A stretch of DNA of 10,046 nucleotides from Oscillospiraceae bacterium (GTDB taxonomy: Bacteria > Bacillota > Clostridia > Oscillospirales > Oscillospiraceae). Below, in pieces: positions 1 through 6,863 of this stretch (positions are counted from its first letter, which is position 1; each line of letters starts with the position of its first letter). The notes beneath the pieces were generated by a model that ran no database searches, was not told where the DNA came from, and worked only from the letters and a program-made list of their open reading frames with translations. The stretch lies in contig JAFQSI010000052.1 of assembly GCA_017409645.1 (NCBI GenBank), positions 1 through 10,046 of the forward strand, given 5' to 3'. A program made the position numbers and the translations under genes.

Positions 1-1401
1 CAGCTGAAGGTAGTAGGTGATCTTACCCATCAGCTCGTCGTACTCGTTCTGGAGCTTTTCCCGGTCAAGGCCCTGGAGGGCCTTCAGGCGCATATCCAGA
101 ATGGCCTGGGCCTGGACCTCGTCCAGACCAAAGCGCTCCATCAGAGCCTCTCTGGCGTCGTCGTAGCGGCTGCGGATGATCCGGATGACCTCATCGATGT
201 TGTCCTGGGCGATCAGCAGGCCCTCCAGAAGGTGGGCGCGCTCCCGGGCCTTGCGCAGATCGTACTCGGTACGGCGGCGCAGGACCTCCATCTGGTGGGC
301 AAGATACTCGTCGATGATCTGCCGCAGGGACAGGATCTTCGGCTGCTTCTGGTCGTCCACCAGAGCCAGCATGATGATGCCGAAGGAAGACTGCAGGGCG
401 GTCTGCTTGAAGAGGTTGTTCAGCACAACCTGGGGGTTGGCGTCCTTCTTCAGCTCGATGACGATGCGCATGCCGATGCGGTCAGACTCGTCCCGGAGGT
501 CGGAGATGCCGTCGAGCCGCTTTTCCCGGACCTGCTCGGCGATCTTGCGGACCAGCTCCCGCTTGTTGACCTGGTAGGGAAGCTCGGTGACGATGATCCG
601 GGTCCGGTCATTGCCGAAGGGCTCGAACTCGGTCCTGGCCCGGACCACGATCTTGCCCTTGCCGGTGGCGTAGGCCGCCCGGATGCCGCTGCGGCCCATG
701 ATGATGCCGCCGGTGGGGAAGTCGGGGCCGGAGATATGCTCCATCAGGTCCGTCATGGCGCACTCGGGGTCGTCGATGACGCAGACGCAGGCGTTGATGA
801 CCTCCGCCAGATTGTGGGGCGGGATATTGGTGGCCATGCCAACGGCGATGCCATTGGAGCCGTTGACCAGCAGGTTGGGGAACCGGGAGGGCAGGACCCT
901 CGGCTCCTTCTTCGATTCGTCGAAGTTGGGGTCCCAGTTGACGGTGTCCTTGTCGATGTCCCGGAGCATTTCATTGGAAATTTTGCTCAGCCGGGCCTCG
1001 GTGTAACGGTAGGCGGCGGCGGGGTCGCCGTCGACAGAGCCGAAGTTGCCCTGGCCGTCCACCAGCATGTAGCGCATGGAGAAATCCTGGGCCAGACGGA
1101 CCATGGCGTCGTAGACCGACGCGTCGCCGTGGGGATGGTAAGAGCCCAGCACGGCACCGACGGTGGTGGCGGACTTCTTGTACTTCTTGTCGGAGGTCAG
1201 ACCGTCCTCGTACATGGTGTAGAGGATGCGCCGGTGGACGGGCTTCAAGCCGTCCCGCACGTCCGGCAAAGCACGGCCCACGATGACCGACATGGCGTAT
1301 TCAATATAGGACTTCTCCATCTCGTCGACCAGATTCGACTCGGTGATCACCTGGTCCGGGAAACGGATGTCCTCGGGTTTGTAGCTGCGGTTATGTGCCA
1401 T
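1..1401 (-). CDS. gyrA: DNA gyrase subunit A, 5' part only (467 codons, cut by window edge)
   Basis: GyrA is the DNA breakage-reunion subunit of the A2B2 gyrase that introduces negative supercoils using ATP. The visible 467 residues cover the winged-helix and tower domains and part of the coiled coil; the C-terminal DNA-wrapping pinwheel lies outside the window. Motifs read directly: IEYAMSVIVGRALPDVRDG (about 33-51), HPHGDASVYD (89-98) and RYTEARLSKI (132-141), with the catalytic tyrosine at Y133. EPRVLPSRFPNLLVNGSNGIA follows. The ATG at 1399-1401 is preceded by a strong GGAGG (1409-1413) seven bases upstream. The gene follows gyrB on the same strand after a 108-base gap filled by a heptad hairpin. 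The residue equivalent to E. coli Ser83 is Ala94 (GCG), followed by Ser95; the Asp87 equivalent is D98. Identification is certain by motif and context. Confidence 0.98.
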   Translation of the reverse strand, partial: MAHNRSYKPEDIRFPDQVITESNLVDEMEKSYIEYAMSVIVGRALPDVRDGLKPVHRRILYTMYEDGLTSDKKYKKSATTVGAVLGSYHPHGDASVYDAMVRLAQDFSMRYMLVDGQGNFGSVDGDPAAAYRYTEARLSKISNEMLRDIDKDTVNWDPNFDESKKEPRVLPSRFPNLLVNGSNGIAVGMATNIPPHNLAEVINACVCVIDDPECAMTDLMEHISGPDFPTGGIIMGRSGIRAAYATGKGKIVVRARTEFEPFGNDRTRIIVTELPYQVNKRELVRKIAEQVREKRLDGISDLRDESDRIGMRIVIELKKDANPQVVLNNLFKQTALQSSFGIIMLALVDDQKQPKILSLRQIIDEYLAHQMEVLRRRTEYDLRKARERAHLLEGLLIAQDNIDEVIRIIRSRYDDAREALMERFGLDEVQAQAILDMRLKALQGLDREKLQNEYDELMGKITYYLQL

Positions 1402-1415
1402 TTGCACACCTCCAG

Positions 1416-1509
1416 TGTGAGAGTGGAGAGTGGAGAGTTGAGAGTGGAGATATGGAATGATCAGTCTTTGCCGATCTCCACTCTTCAATCTTCAATCTCC
1501 AATCTATGA
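1416..1509. repeat. Heptad hairpin element, copy 1 (between gyrB and gyrA)
   Basis: The left arm (1423-1450) is four 7-bp units: GTGGAGA, GTGGAGA, GTTGAGA, GTGGAGA. The right arm (1475-1502) is TCTCCAC, TCTTCAA, TCTTCAA, TCTCCAA, the reverse complement of the same degenerate unit. The arms can pair as an imperfect stem of about 28 bp around a 24-nt loop (1451-1474). A further degenerate unit lies on each outer side (TGTGAGA at 1416, TCTATGA at 1503). It fills nearly the whole gap between the gyrB stop and the gyrA ribosome binding site. No T-run follows on the transcribed strand, so it does not look like an intrinsic terminator. Same family as the copies at 3458 and 6870. Confidence 0.88.
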
Positions 1510-3438
1510 TCAGATATCAATATTGATGGCGTACTTCGCGTTTGTCTCGATCCATTCCTTTCTGGGCTCGACCTGTTCGCCCATCAGGATGGTGAAGATC
1601 TCGTCGGCTCTGGCGGCGTCGTTCAGGGTGATGCGGCGCAATGTGCGCTTTTCGGGGTCCATGGTGGTCTCCCACAGCTCCTCCTTGTTCATCTCGCCCA
1701 GGCCCTTGTAGCGCTGGATGTCGATCTTGACGTTGGGGTTGCTGCCGCGCATTTCCGCGGAGATCAGATCCCGCTGCTCGTCGGAGTAGGCAACTCTCTG
1801 CGTCTTGCCACGGGTCAGCTTGTACAGGGGCGGCACCGCGGAGTAGACATAGCCATGCTCGATCAGAGGCCGCATGTAGCGGAAGAAGAAGGTCAGCAGC
1901 AGGGTGCGGATGTGGGCGCCGTCCACGTCGGCATCGGACATGATGATGATCTTGTGGTAGCGCAGCTTCTCGATGTCGAAGTCCTCGCCGATGCCGCCGC
2001 CCAGGGCCGCGATCAGGGGGGAGAGCTTGTCGTTGCCGTAGATCCGGTCCACTCTGGCCTTCTCCACGTTGAGCATCTTGCCCCACATAGGGAGGATCGC
2101 CTGGAAGCGGGAGTCTCTGCCCTGGTTGGCGGAGCCGGCTGCGGAGTCACCCTCGACGATGTAGATCTCGCACAGGGCGGGGTCGCGCTCATTGCAGTCC
2201 TTGAGCTTGTCGGGCATGCCGCCGGATTCCAGACCGGTCTTCCGGCGGGCATTTTCTCTGGCCTTCCGGGCGGCTTCCCTGGCCCGGTTGGCCATCATGG
2301 CCTTTTCCAGGATCAGCTTAGCGGTGCCGGGATGCTCCTCGAAATAGGTGGTCAGCTGCTCGGAGACAATCTGGTCCACCAGGGTCCGGATGTAGGCGTT
2401 GCCCAGCTTGGCCTTGGTCTGGCCCTCGAACTGGGCGTCGGTGAGCTTGACGGAGATGATGGCGGTGATGCCCTCCCGGCAGTCCTCGCCGGACACCTTG
2501 TCGTCGCCCTTGATCAGGTTATTCTTCGCGCCGTAGGCGTTCAGGACGCGGGTCAGGGCCGTCTTGAAGCCCGTCTCGTGCATACCGCCCTCGGGGGTGC
2601 GGACGTCGTTGGCGAAGGAGAGGATATTCTCCTGGAAGCTGTCGTTGTACTGGATGGCGATCTCTGCGGAGGCGTCGCCCTTGACGCCGTGCATGTAGAT
2701 GACGTCGGGATGCAGGGCCGTCTTGTGGCGATTGGACCAGGTGGCGAACTCCCGGATGCCGCCTTCGTAGCACATGGTCTTACTGACAGGCTCCTCTCCC
2801 CGGGCGTCGGTGATGGTGATGGAAAGGCCCGCGTTCAGGAAGGCCTCCTCCCGCATGCGGTTGCGCAGGATCTCGTAATCGTAGACCAGGGAGTCGAACA
2901 TCTCCGGATCGGGCTGGAAGGTGACCTCGGTGCCGGTGCGGTCGGTGGTGCCCACGATGCGCATTTCCTGGGTGATATTGCCCCGGGCGAACTTCATCTC
3001 GTGGATCTTGCCGTTCTTGTGGACCCGGACCCGGAGCCACTCGGACAAAGCGTTGACGACGGACGCGCCCACGCCATGGAGGCCGCCGGACACCTTATAG
3101 CCGCCGCCGCCGAACTTGCCGCCGGCGTGGAGGACCGTGAACACGACCTCCAGCGCGGGCTTGCCGGTCTGGGGCTGGATGTCCACGGGGATGCCGCGGC
3201 CGTCGTCGGTGACGGTGATGGAGTCGCCGGGGTTGATGGTGACGGTGATGTGCTTGCAGTAGCCCGCCAGGGCCTCGTCGATGGAATTATCGACGATCTC
3301 ATAGACCAGGTGGTGCAGACCGGAGCTGGATGTGCTGCCGATGTACATACCCGGACGCTTGCGGACAGCTTCCAGTCCCTCCAGGACCTGGATCTGCGAT
3401 CCGCCGTATTCTTCGGTAACTTTGGTTTCTTCTGACAT
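1510..3438 (-). CDS. gyrB: DNA gyrase subunit B
   Basis: GyrB supplies the ATPase and the TOPRIM domain of gyrase. The 642-residue product has the usual length for a short Gram-positive-type GyrB. Visible parts: GHKL ATPase with YEIVDNSIDEALAG (catalytic Glu47), DDGRGIP (78-84) and GGLHGVG (118-124); the transducer lysine in QTKAKL (K342); TOPRIM with EGDSA (429-433) and SDADVDG (501-507; metal ligands E429, D502, D504); and the C-terminal QRYKGLGEMN (575-584). The ATG at 3436-3438 has GGAGG six bases upstream. A longer reading from 3522 would run through the heptad hairpin and adds no conserved sequence, so it was not used. At the place of E. coli Lys447 (Arg in many Gram-positives) the residue is Trp452. 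The gene lies between recF and gyrA on the same strand. Confidence 0.98.
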   Translation of the reverse strand: MSEETKVTEEYGGSQIQVLEGLEAVRKRPGMYIGSTSSSGLHHLVYEIVDNSIDEALAGYCKHITVTINPGDSITVTDDGRGIPVDIQPQTGKPALEVVFTVLHAGGKFGGGGYKVSGGLHGVGASVVNALSEWLRVRVHKNGKIHEMKFARGNITQEMRIVGTTDRTGTEVTFQPDPEMFDSLVYDYEILRNRMREEAFLNAGLSITITDARGEEPVSKTMCYEGGIREFATWSNRHKTALHPDVIYMHGVKGDASAEIAIQYNDSFQENILSFANDVRTPEGGMHETGFKTALTRVLNAYGAKNNLIKGDDKVSGEDCREGITAIISVKLTDAQFEGQTKAKLGNAYIRTLVDQIVSEQLTTYFEEHPGTAKLILEKAMMANRAREAARKARENARRKTGLESGGMPDKLKDCNERDPALCEIYIVEGDSAAGSANQGRDSRFQAILPMWGKMLNVEKARVDRIYGNDKLSPLIAALGGGIGEDFDIEKLRYHKIIIMSDADVDGAHIRTLLLTFFFRYMRPLIEHGYVYSAVPPLYKLTRGKTQRVAYSDEQRDLISAEMRGSNPNVKIDIQRYKGLGEMNKEELWETTMDPEKRTLRRITLNDAARADEIFTILMGEQVEPRKEWIETNAKYAINIDI

Positions 3439-3453
3439 AAAATGCCTCCAAAT

Positions 3454-3525
3454 GAGAGTGGAGATTTGAGAGTGGAGAGTGAAGATGTGGATGATCTCCA
3501 CTCTCCACTCTTCAATCTCCAATCT
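3454..3525. repeat. Heptad hairpin element, copy 2 (between recF and gyrB)
   Basis: The left arm (3458-3485) is GTGGAGA, TTTGAGA, GTGGAGA, GTGAAGA. The right arm (3495-3522) is TCTCCAC, TCTCCAC, TCTTCAA, TCTCCAA. The four-plus-four units pair as an imperfect stem of about 28 bp with a 9-nt loop (3486-3494). The element sits between the recF stop and the gyrB Shine-Dalgarno, which lies just outside it. It has the same orientation as copy 1 and the same right-arm ending (CTTCAATCTCCAATCT). Confidence 0.88.
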
Positions 3526-3536
3526 GATAAACGAAT

Positions 3537-4637
3537 CTAAATGATCTTACCTTTGTGAATCTGAATGGTCTGTCCCAGCTTGGTGAACCGTTCCGGCTCG
3601 CAGCAGGTGATGAAGACCTGACCGGACCGGATCTGGTTCAGGACGAAGTCCTGCCGTCCCGGGTCCAGCTCGGAAAGGACGTCATCGAGCAGCAGCACCG
3701 GCTCCTCGCCGCTTTCCCGCTTCATCAGCTCCCGCTGGGCCAGCTTCAGGGAAATGGCCGCCGTGCGGGTCTGGCCCTGGGAGCCGTAGGTCTTGACGGA
3801 CAGGCCCGAGAGCTGGACATCAAAATCGTCCTTGTGGGGCCCCGTCAGGCACTGGGCCGTCTCCAGCTCAGCACGAGCGTGGGACTCCATGTGATCTTGC
3901 AGGTCCTCCGTCAGTTTTGTGACGGGGGCAAAGGGATCTGCCACCGTGGAAACTGTATGATAATGCAGGGTGAATTCCTCGGCCCCGCCCGAGAACTGTC
4001 CGTGATAGACGGACGCTTCTTTCCCGAGACTTTCGAAGAACCGGGCCCGGTAGCTGATGAGCAGCGCGCCCACCTGACAGATGCGCAGGTTGTACTCCGG
4101 CAGGATGTCGAGCCATGCAGGATTCTCGAACCGTTCCTTCAAAATCCGGCTTTTCTGCTCCAGGAGCCGGTTGTACTCCGCCAGGGCCGCGTCGTAATTG
4201 GGCCGCAGCTGGCAGAGGGCGGCGTCCGCCAGCTTCCGCCGGGCGGAGGCGCCGGATTTCAGGACCAGCAGATCCTCCGGGCAGAACAGCACGGTATTCA
4301 GCACCCCCGCACATTCGCCCGCGGATTTTTTCTTCACGCCGTTGCGCCAGAGCTGCCGGGGCCGCCTGCCGGAAAAGACCACGCTGCGCAATTTCTGCTC
4401 CCGCTCCTGGCTGTAGACCTTCGCCTCCAGATCCGCAAAGGCCGCCCCGAACCGGACCAGCTCGGCACTTTTCTGGGTGCGCCAGCTCTTGCCGGAGCCC
4501 AGATATACGATGGATTCCAGCAGATTGGTCTTGCCCTGGGCGTTGTCGCCCACGATCAGGTTGACCCCCGGCTCCGCCGCCAAGTGAAGCTGCTCATAAT
4601 TGCGGAAATCCCGCAGCGTCAGTTCACACAGGCGCAT
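3537..4637 (-). CDS. recF: DNA replication and repair protein RecF
   Basis: RecF is a cytoplasmic SMC-like ABC ATPase that works with RecO and RecR to load RecA at gaps in DNA. The 366-residue product matches the usual RecF length. Motifs in order: LRDFRNY at the N-terminus (8-14), Walker A GDNAQGKTN (30-38), FCPEDLLVLKSG (118-129), GPHKDD (266-271), the ABC signature GSQGQTRT (285-292) and Walker B VLLLDDVLSELD (314-325). The start is the ATG at 4635-4637, which overlaps the end of yaaA by 14 bases, so the two are probably translationally coupled. An upstream extension from 4724 has no conserved sequence and lies inside yaaA. recF is followed by gyrB, the standard Firmicutes order. Confidence 0.97.
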   Translation of the reverse strand: MRLCELTLRDFRNYEQLHLAAEPGVNLIVGDNAQGKTNLLESIVYLGSGKSWRTQKSAELVRFGAAFADLEAKVYSQEREQKLRSVVFSGRRPRQLWRNGVKKKSAGECAGVLNTVLFCPEDLLVLKSGASARRKLADAALCQLRPNYDAALAEYNRLLEQKSRILKERFENPAWLDILPEYNLRICQVGALLISYRARFFESLGKEASVYHGQFSGGAEEFTLHYHTVSTVADPFAPVTKLTEDLQDHMESHARAELETAQCLTGPHKDDFDVQLSGLSVKTYGSQGQTRTAAISLKLAQRELMKRESGEEPVLLLDDVLSELDPGRQDFVLNQIRSGQVFITCCEPERFTKLGQTIQIHKGKII

Positions 4638-4881
4638 GGATGCACACGAGGTATTTCTGGCCCATGAATTCGAACCGGTCGCCGGGATAGAGCTTCTTGC
4701 CCCGCATGAGGCAGACCTCCCCATTGACCTTGGCCTCGCCCTCCTGGATCAGCACCTTGGCCTGACCGCCGGAGGGGACCGCGTTCGCAAGCTTCAGAGC
4801 AGACTCCAGCTTGATAAATTCCGTCCCGATCACCACGGGAATCTCGGGGTTTTCCCCCTTTTTGCGAACAACAACTTTCAT
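4624..4881 (-). CDS. yaaA: S4-domain RNA-binding protein of the YaaA type
   Basis: This 85-residue protein corresponds to the small S4-like protein encoded between dnaN and recF in many Firmicutes. The S4 fold covers about residues 21-72: FIKLESALKLANAV, then GQAKVLIQEGEAKVNGE and RGKKLYPGD. S4 domains bind structured RNA; YaaA proteins are linked to the ribosome by homology, but the exact role is not readable here. The ATG at 4879-4881 is preceded by AGGAG (4888-4892). Its 3' end overlaps the recF start by 14 bases. Normally it follows dnaN closely; here about 630 bases, including a transposase gene, separate them. Confidence 0.9.
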   Translation of the reverse strand: MKVVVRKKGENPEIPVVIGTEFIKLESALKLANAVPSGGQAKVLIQEGEAKVNGEVCLMRGKKLYPGDRFEFMGQKYLVCIHAPV

Positions 4882-4905
4882 AATGTTCTCCTGTTTCCAT
4901 CACAT

Positions 4906-4940
4906 CCTGTAGGGTGGGGTCATGACCCCACCGACCAGGT
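4906..4940 (+). repeat. Left inverted repeat of the RAYT element (REP-like)
   Basis: GTAG at 4909-4912 is immediately followed by the palindrome GGTGGGGTCATGACCCCACC (4913-4932) and then GACCAGGT. The 35 bases match the right copy exactly in inverted orientation. The repeat begins 25 bases upstream of the yaaA start, so it lies in the yaaA leader. Confidence 0.92.
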
Positions 4941-4966
4941 CGGTCCATTGCCCGGCCCAAACGGGC
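4930..4966. repeat. Two small hairpins attached to the left REP copy
   Basis: ACCGACC/GGTCGGT (4930-4936 and 4938-4944) form a near-perfect inverted repeat overlapping the end of the large palindrome. GCCCG (4950-4954) and CGGGC (4962-4966) form a second one, just downstream of the transposase stop. No T-run follows either. The second could end or stabilise the transposase mRNA; this is inference. Confidence 0.5.
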
Positions 4967-4974
4967 GCAGGCAC

Positions 4975-5463
4975 TTATTCTACATAAAAACAATCCTTAT
5001 CCCATCGCATGGGATTTGTTTGGATATACTCCCGGATCCGCAGATATTGCCGATACCCCCGGATACCATGATCATGGAAGGACGTCTGCCAAACCCTTTG
5101 TTCCGGGTCTGTTTTGTGGATCTCTTTGCTGATCCGGGATTTATACTGTCCCATGACCACCGTTGCATCCGTCCCTCCCGGTTCCACCACCAGGATCATA
5201 TGGATGTGATTCGGCATGATCACGAAGCTGTCCACCCGGTTCCCCGGAAAATGCTCCGGGATCTGCAAAGCTGCATCCCAGGCGATCCTGCCGAAGTTGT
5301 TAAGCTTATTTCCGTTCCAGAATATACACTTCTTTTCATGGGTGCAGATGGTGATGAAATAATAATTTGGCGTCGCATAATCATATCCGGGGATCCGGGG
5401 ACTTTTCCTCTTGGGAAAGCGGTCATCGTCCCTGCATGCTTTCTCTTTTACCATGGCAATCAT
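4975..5463 (-). CDS. REP-associated tyrosine transposase (RAYT, Y1/HUH family)
   Basis: The 162-residue product has the layout of the IS200-like Y1 transposase family, RAYT branch. These enzymes cut single-stranded DNA at REP hairpins through a tyrosine-DNA link. Visible: PGYDYATPNYYFITICTHEK (25-44), the HUH motif NHIHMI (85-90; metal-binding H86 and H88), WQTSFHDHGIR (125-135) and REYIQTNP (144-151), whose Y146 aligns with the catalytic tyrosine of E. coli TnpAREP. All key residues are present and the frame is open, so it appears intact. The start at 5463 has only a weak AGGT upstream; a second ATG at 5454 is possible. The gene is AT-richer than its neighbours and reads with the operon. It is flanked by matched inverted REP-like repeats. 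A domesticated role cannot be excluded. Confidence 0.9.
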   Translation of the reverse strand: MIAMVKEKACRDDDRFPKRKSPRIPGYDYATPNYYFITICTHEKKCIFWNGNKLNNFGRIAWDAALQIPEHFPGNRVDSFVIMPNHIHMILVVEPGGTDATVVMGQYKSRISKEIHKTDPEQRVWQTSFHDHGIRGYRQYLRIREYIQTNPMRWDKDCFYVE

Positions 5464-5466
5464 TCT

Positions 5467-5501
5467 ACCTGGTCGGTGGGGTCATGACCCCACCCTACAG
5501 G
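5467..5501 (-). repeat. Right inverted repeat of the RAYT element (REP-like)
   Basis: Exact inverted copy of the 35-bp left repeat. On the minus strand GTAG (5495-5498) precedes the 20-bp palindrome (5475-5494). The repeat begins nine bases after the dnaN stop and ends three bases before the transposase start codon, so the hairpin would form in the transposase leader. Confidence 0.92.
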
Positions 5502-5510
5502 GATTTTTAG

Positions 5511-6620
5511 TTAATTGGACTTGAGCCGGACGGGCAGCACCATATAAGCAAAGTCCTCCTTCTCGTCCACGGGGGTCAGGACGATGGGGCTCAGGCCGTT
5601 GGTCAGCTCCAGTGTGACCTCCTCGCTGGGCACGGCCCGGAGGGCGTCGGCGAGATACCGGACATTGAAGCCGATCTCCAGCTCCTTGCCGTCGCCGGCG
5701 ATGGAACACTGGTCCTCGGCGGCGCCGATGGTGGTGGTGGTCCGCAGCATCAGCACCTGGTTGGAGAACATGCAGCGCACGGGGCTCTTGAACTTTTCAC
5801 TGACGATCAGGCCCACGCGCTCGATGGAGCTGCTCAGATCGCCCACATTTGCAACCAGCTTGACGGGGCAGTTGGTGGGGACCACCTTCTTCCAGTCCAG
5901 GAAGTCGCCGTCGAGCAGACGGCAGACCAGGGTCGCGCCGCCGATCTGGAACAGGATGTGCTTGGTGCCCAGGGTGAAGATGGCGTTTTCCTCGGAATCG
6001 GTGAGGATCTTTTCGACTTCCTTCAGGGCCTGGGCCGGGACCACGAAGGCCAGCACCCGGCCGGTAGGCTCGGCGGGATGGTAGGTCCGGCGGGCCAGCC
6101 GGAAGCCGTCGACGGCGATGGCGGAGATGGAGTTGTCCTCCACCTCGAAGCGGACGCCGGTGTGGATGGGCCGGGCCTGATTTTCGGAAACGGCGAAAAT
6201 GGTGCCGCCGATCAGGGCCTTCAGCTCCCGCTGGGGGATCCGGATGCCCCGGCCCTCGCCCACGTCGGGCAGATCGGGGTAGTCGTCGGAATTTTCCGCG
6301 GTGATGGTGAAGGAGGCGAAGCCCGCCCGGATGGACACCTTGTAAGTCTCATCGACCACGACGGTGACGGGGCCCTCGGGGAGCCGGCGGATGATGTCGG
6401 CGAAGAGCTTGGCGGGCAGGATGCACTCGCCGGGGTCGGAAATTTCCGCGGCGATCTCATAGGTGATGGCCGTCTCCATGTTGTAGCCGGTCAGGCTCAG
6501 CACATGTCCGGCCCGGCAGAGGATGCCCTCGATGACGGAAAGGCTGGATTTCTGGGCAACGGTCCGGGAGGCGATATTCAGTCCCTGGACCAGCATGCTT
6601 TTTTCACAGGTAAAGCGCAT
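5511..6620 (-). CDS. dnaN: DNA polymerase III beta subunit (sliding clamp)
   Basis: DnaN is the ring-shaped dimeric clamp that tethers the replicative polymerase and other factors to DNA. The 369-residue length and the three-domain layout fit the family. Recognisable stretches are MRFTCEKSMLVQGLNIASR at the N-terminus, LTGYNMETAI (43-52), ENSDDYPDLP in domain 1, VDGFRLARR in domain 2, and a C-terminal YMVLPVRL that matches the conserved end of beta clamps. The ATG at 6618-6620 has an AAGGGA about ten bases upstream. The gene starts at the AT-rich edge of the origin and follows dnaA on the same strand, as in most Firmicutes. Downstream, the usual direct junction with yaaA is broken by the RAYT element. 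Confidence 0.97.
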   Translation of the reverse strand: MRFTCEKSMLVQGLNIASRTVAQKSSLSVIEGILCRAGHVLSLTGYNMETAITYEIAAEISDPGECILPAKLFADIIRRLPEGPVTVVVDETYKVSIRAGFASFTITAENSDDYPDLPDVGEGRGIRIPQRELKALIGGTIFAVSENQARPIHTGVRFEVEDNSISAIAVDGFRLARRTYHPAEPTGRVLAFVVPAQALKEVEKILTDSEENAIFTLGTKHILFQIGGATLVCRLLDGDFLDWKKVVPTNCPVKLVANVGDLSSSIERVGLIVSEKFKSPVRCMFSNQVLMLRTTTTIGAAEDQCSIAGDGKELEIGFNVRYLADALRAVPSEEVTLELTNGLSPIVLTPVDEKEDFAYMVLPVRLKSN

Positions 6621-6640
6621 AGGTCAGATCCCTTTCTCTT

Positions 6641-6696
6641 TCTGAAAAAGAATATATATAAACAGATATCTTAATTTGTAGACGTAGAAGACGTAG
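6641..6696. other. AT-rich unwinding element with DnaA-trio-like run
   Basis: 6641-6678 is almost pure A/T (AAAAAGAATATATATAAAC and onward) in an otherwise GC-rich window. It is followed on the plus strand by six in-phase triplets, TAG ACG TAG AAG ACG TAG (6679-6696), then a short gap and a DnaA-box-like TGTGGAAAA (6707-6715). The order box, trio, AT-rich DNA reading toward dnaN matches the core opening site described for B. subtilis, where the trio is a repeated 3'-(G/A)AT-5'. Here three triplets are exact TAG, AAG is near, and two are off-consensus. Confidence 0.65.
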
Positions 6697-6840
6697 TGGA
6701 ATTTTATGTGGAAAAGTCAAAAATCCCTTACAGCCCCAACGCTTTTTTATCCACAGCCAGTCTGTGCGGTTTCCAGAAGTTTTACACAGGCGATGTGGAG
6801 AAAAATCAAAGGGCAATTTGTCCACAGTGCAAGTTGTTAA

Positions 6841-6863
6841 TTATCCACAGAAGCTGTGGATAA
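6841..6863. promoter_or_regulatory. Inverted pair of perfect DnaA boxes
   Basis: TTATCCACA (6841-6849) and TGTGGATAA (6855-6863) face each other across five bases (GAAGC). It is the strongest DnaA-binding module in the window and lies at the dnaA end of the origin, directly before heptad hairpin copy 3. Confidence 0.9.

Larger units (their letters stand above)
4906..5501. mobile_element. RAYT element: transposase flanked by 35-bp inverted GTAG-headed palindromes
   Basis: A 596-bp unit lies between dnaN and yaaA. Its outer ends are a perfect 35-bp inverted repeat (4906-4940 and 5467-5501). Each repeat holds CCT, a GTAG tetranucleotide, and the 20-bp perfect palindrome GGTGGGGTCATGACCCCACC. 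The two GTAG copies are on opposite strands and both face outward from the palindromes. RAYTs are known to recognise REP hairpins with a GTAG at the 5' foot, so gene and repeats fit together as one REP/RAYT unit. No target duplication is visible, as expected for HUH enzymes. The interruption of an otherwise conserved gene order and the AT-richer coding sequence point to insertion. Confidence 0.85.

Noticed and set aside
1423..1502. CRISPR-like array from the short tandem repeats
   Set aside because: The 7-bp units have no unique spacers and are arranged as two inverted arms; no cas genes are present.
232..1509. Plus-strand open frame of 425 codons opposite gyrA
   Set aside because: Same shadow composition, and it runs into the heptad hairpin; gyrA motifs are clear on the minus strand.
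1855..3435. Long plus-strand open frame of 526 codons opposite gyrB
   Set aside because: Antisense shadow of a GC-rich gene: repetitive G/V/L/D/H composition, no domain, and no ribosome binding site. gyrB on the other strand is certain.
3439..3522. N-terminally extended GyrB start at 3522
   Set aside because: The extra 28 residues are translated heptad repeat, while the ATG at 3438 has an ideal ribosome site and begins the conserved N-terminus.
3454..3525. Heptad hairpins as intrinsic terminators
   Set aside because: No T-run follows the stem on the transcribed strand, and termination here would cut gyrB and gyrA off from the operon without clear replacement promoters.
5467..5501. Right REP palindrome as the dnaN terminator
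   Set aside because: Strong stem but no downstream U-tract, and an identical copy lies on the far side of the transposase; it is better explained as an element end.
6604..6825. Small minus-strand frame of 73 codons within the origin
   Set aside because: Its codons are DnaA boxes and the AT-rich element; no ribosome site and no domain.
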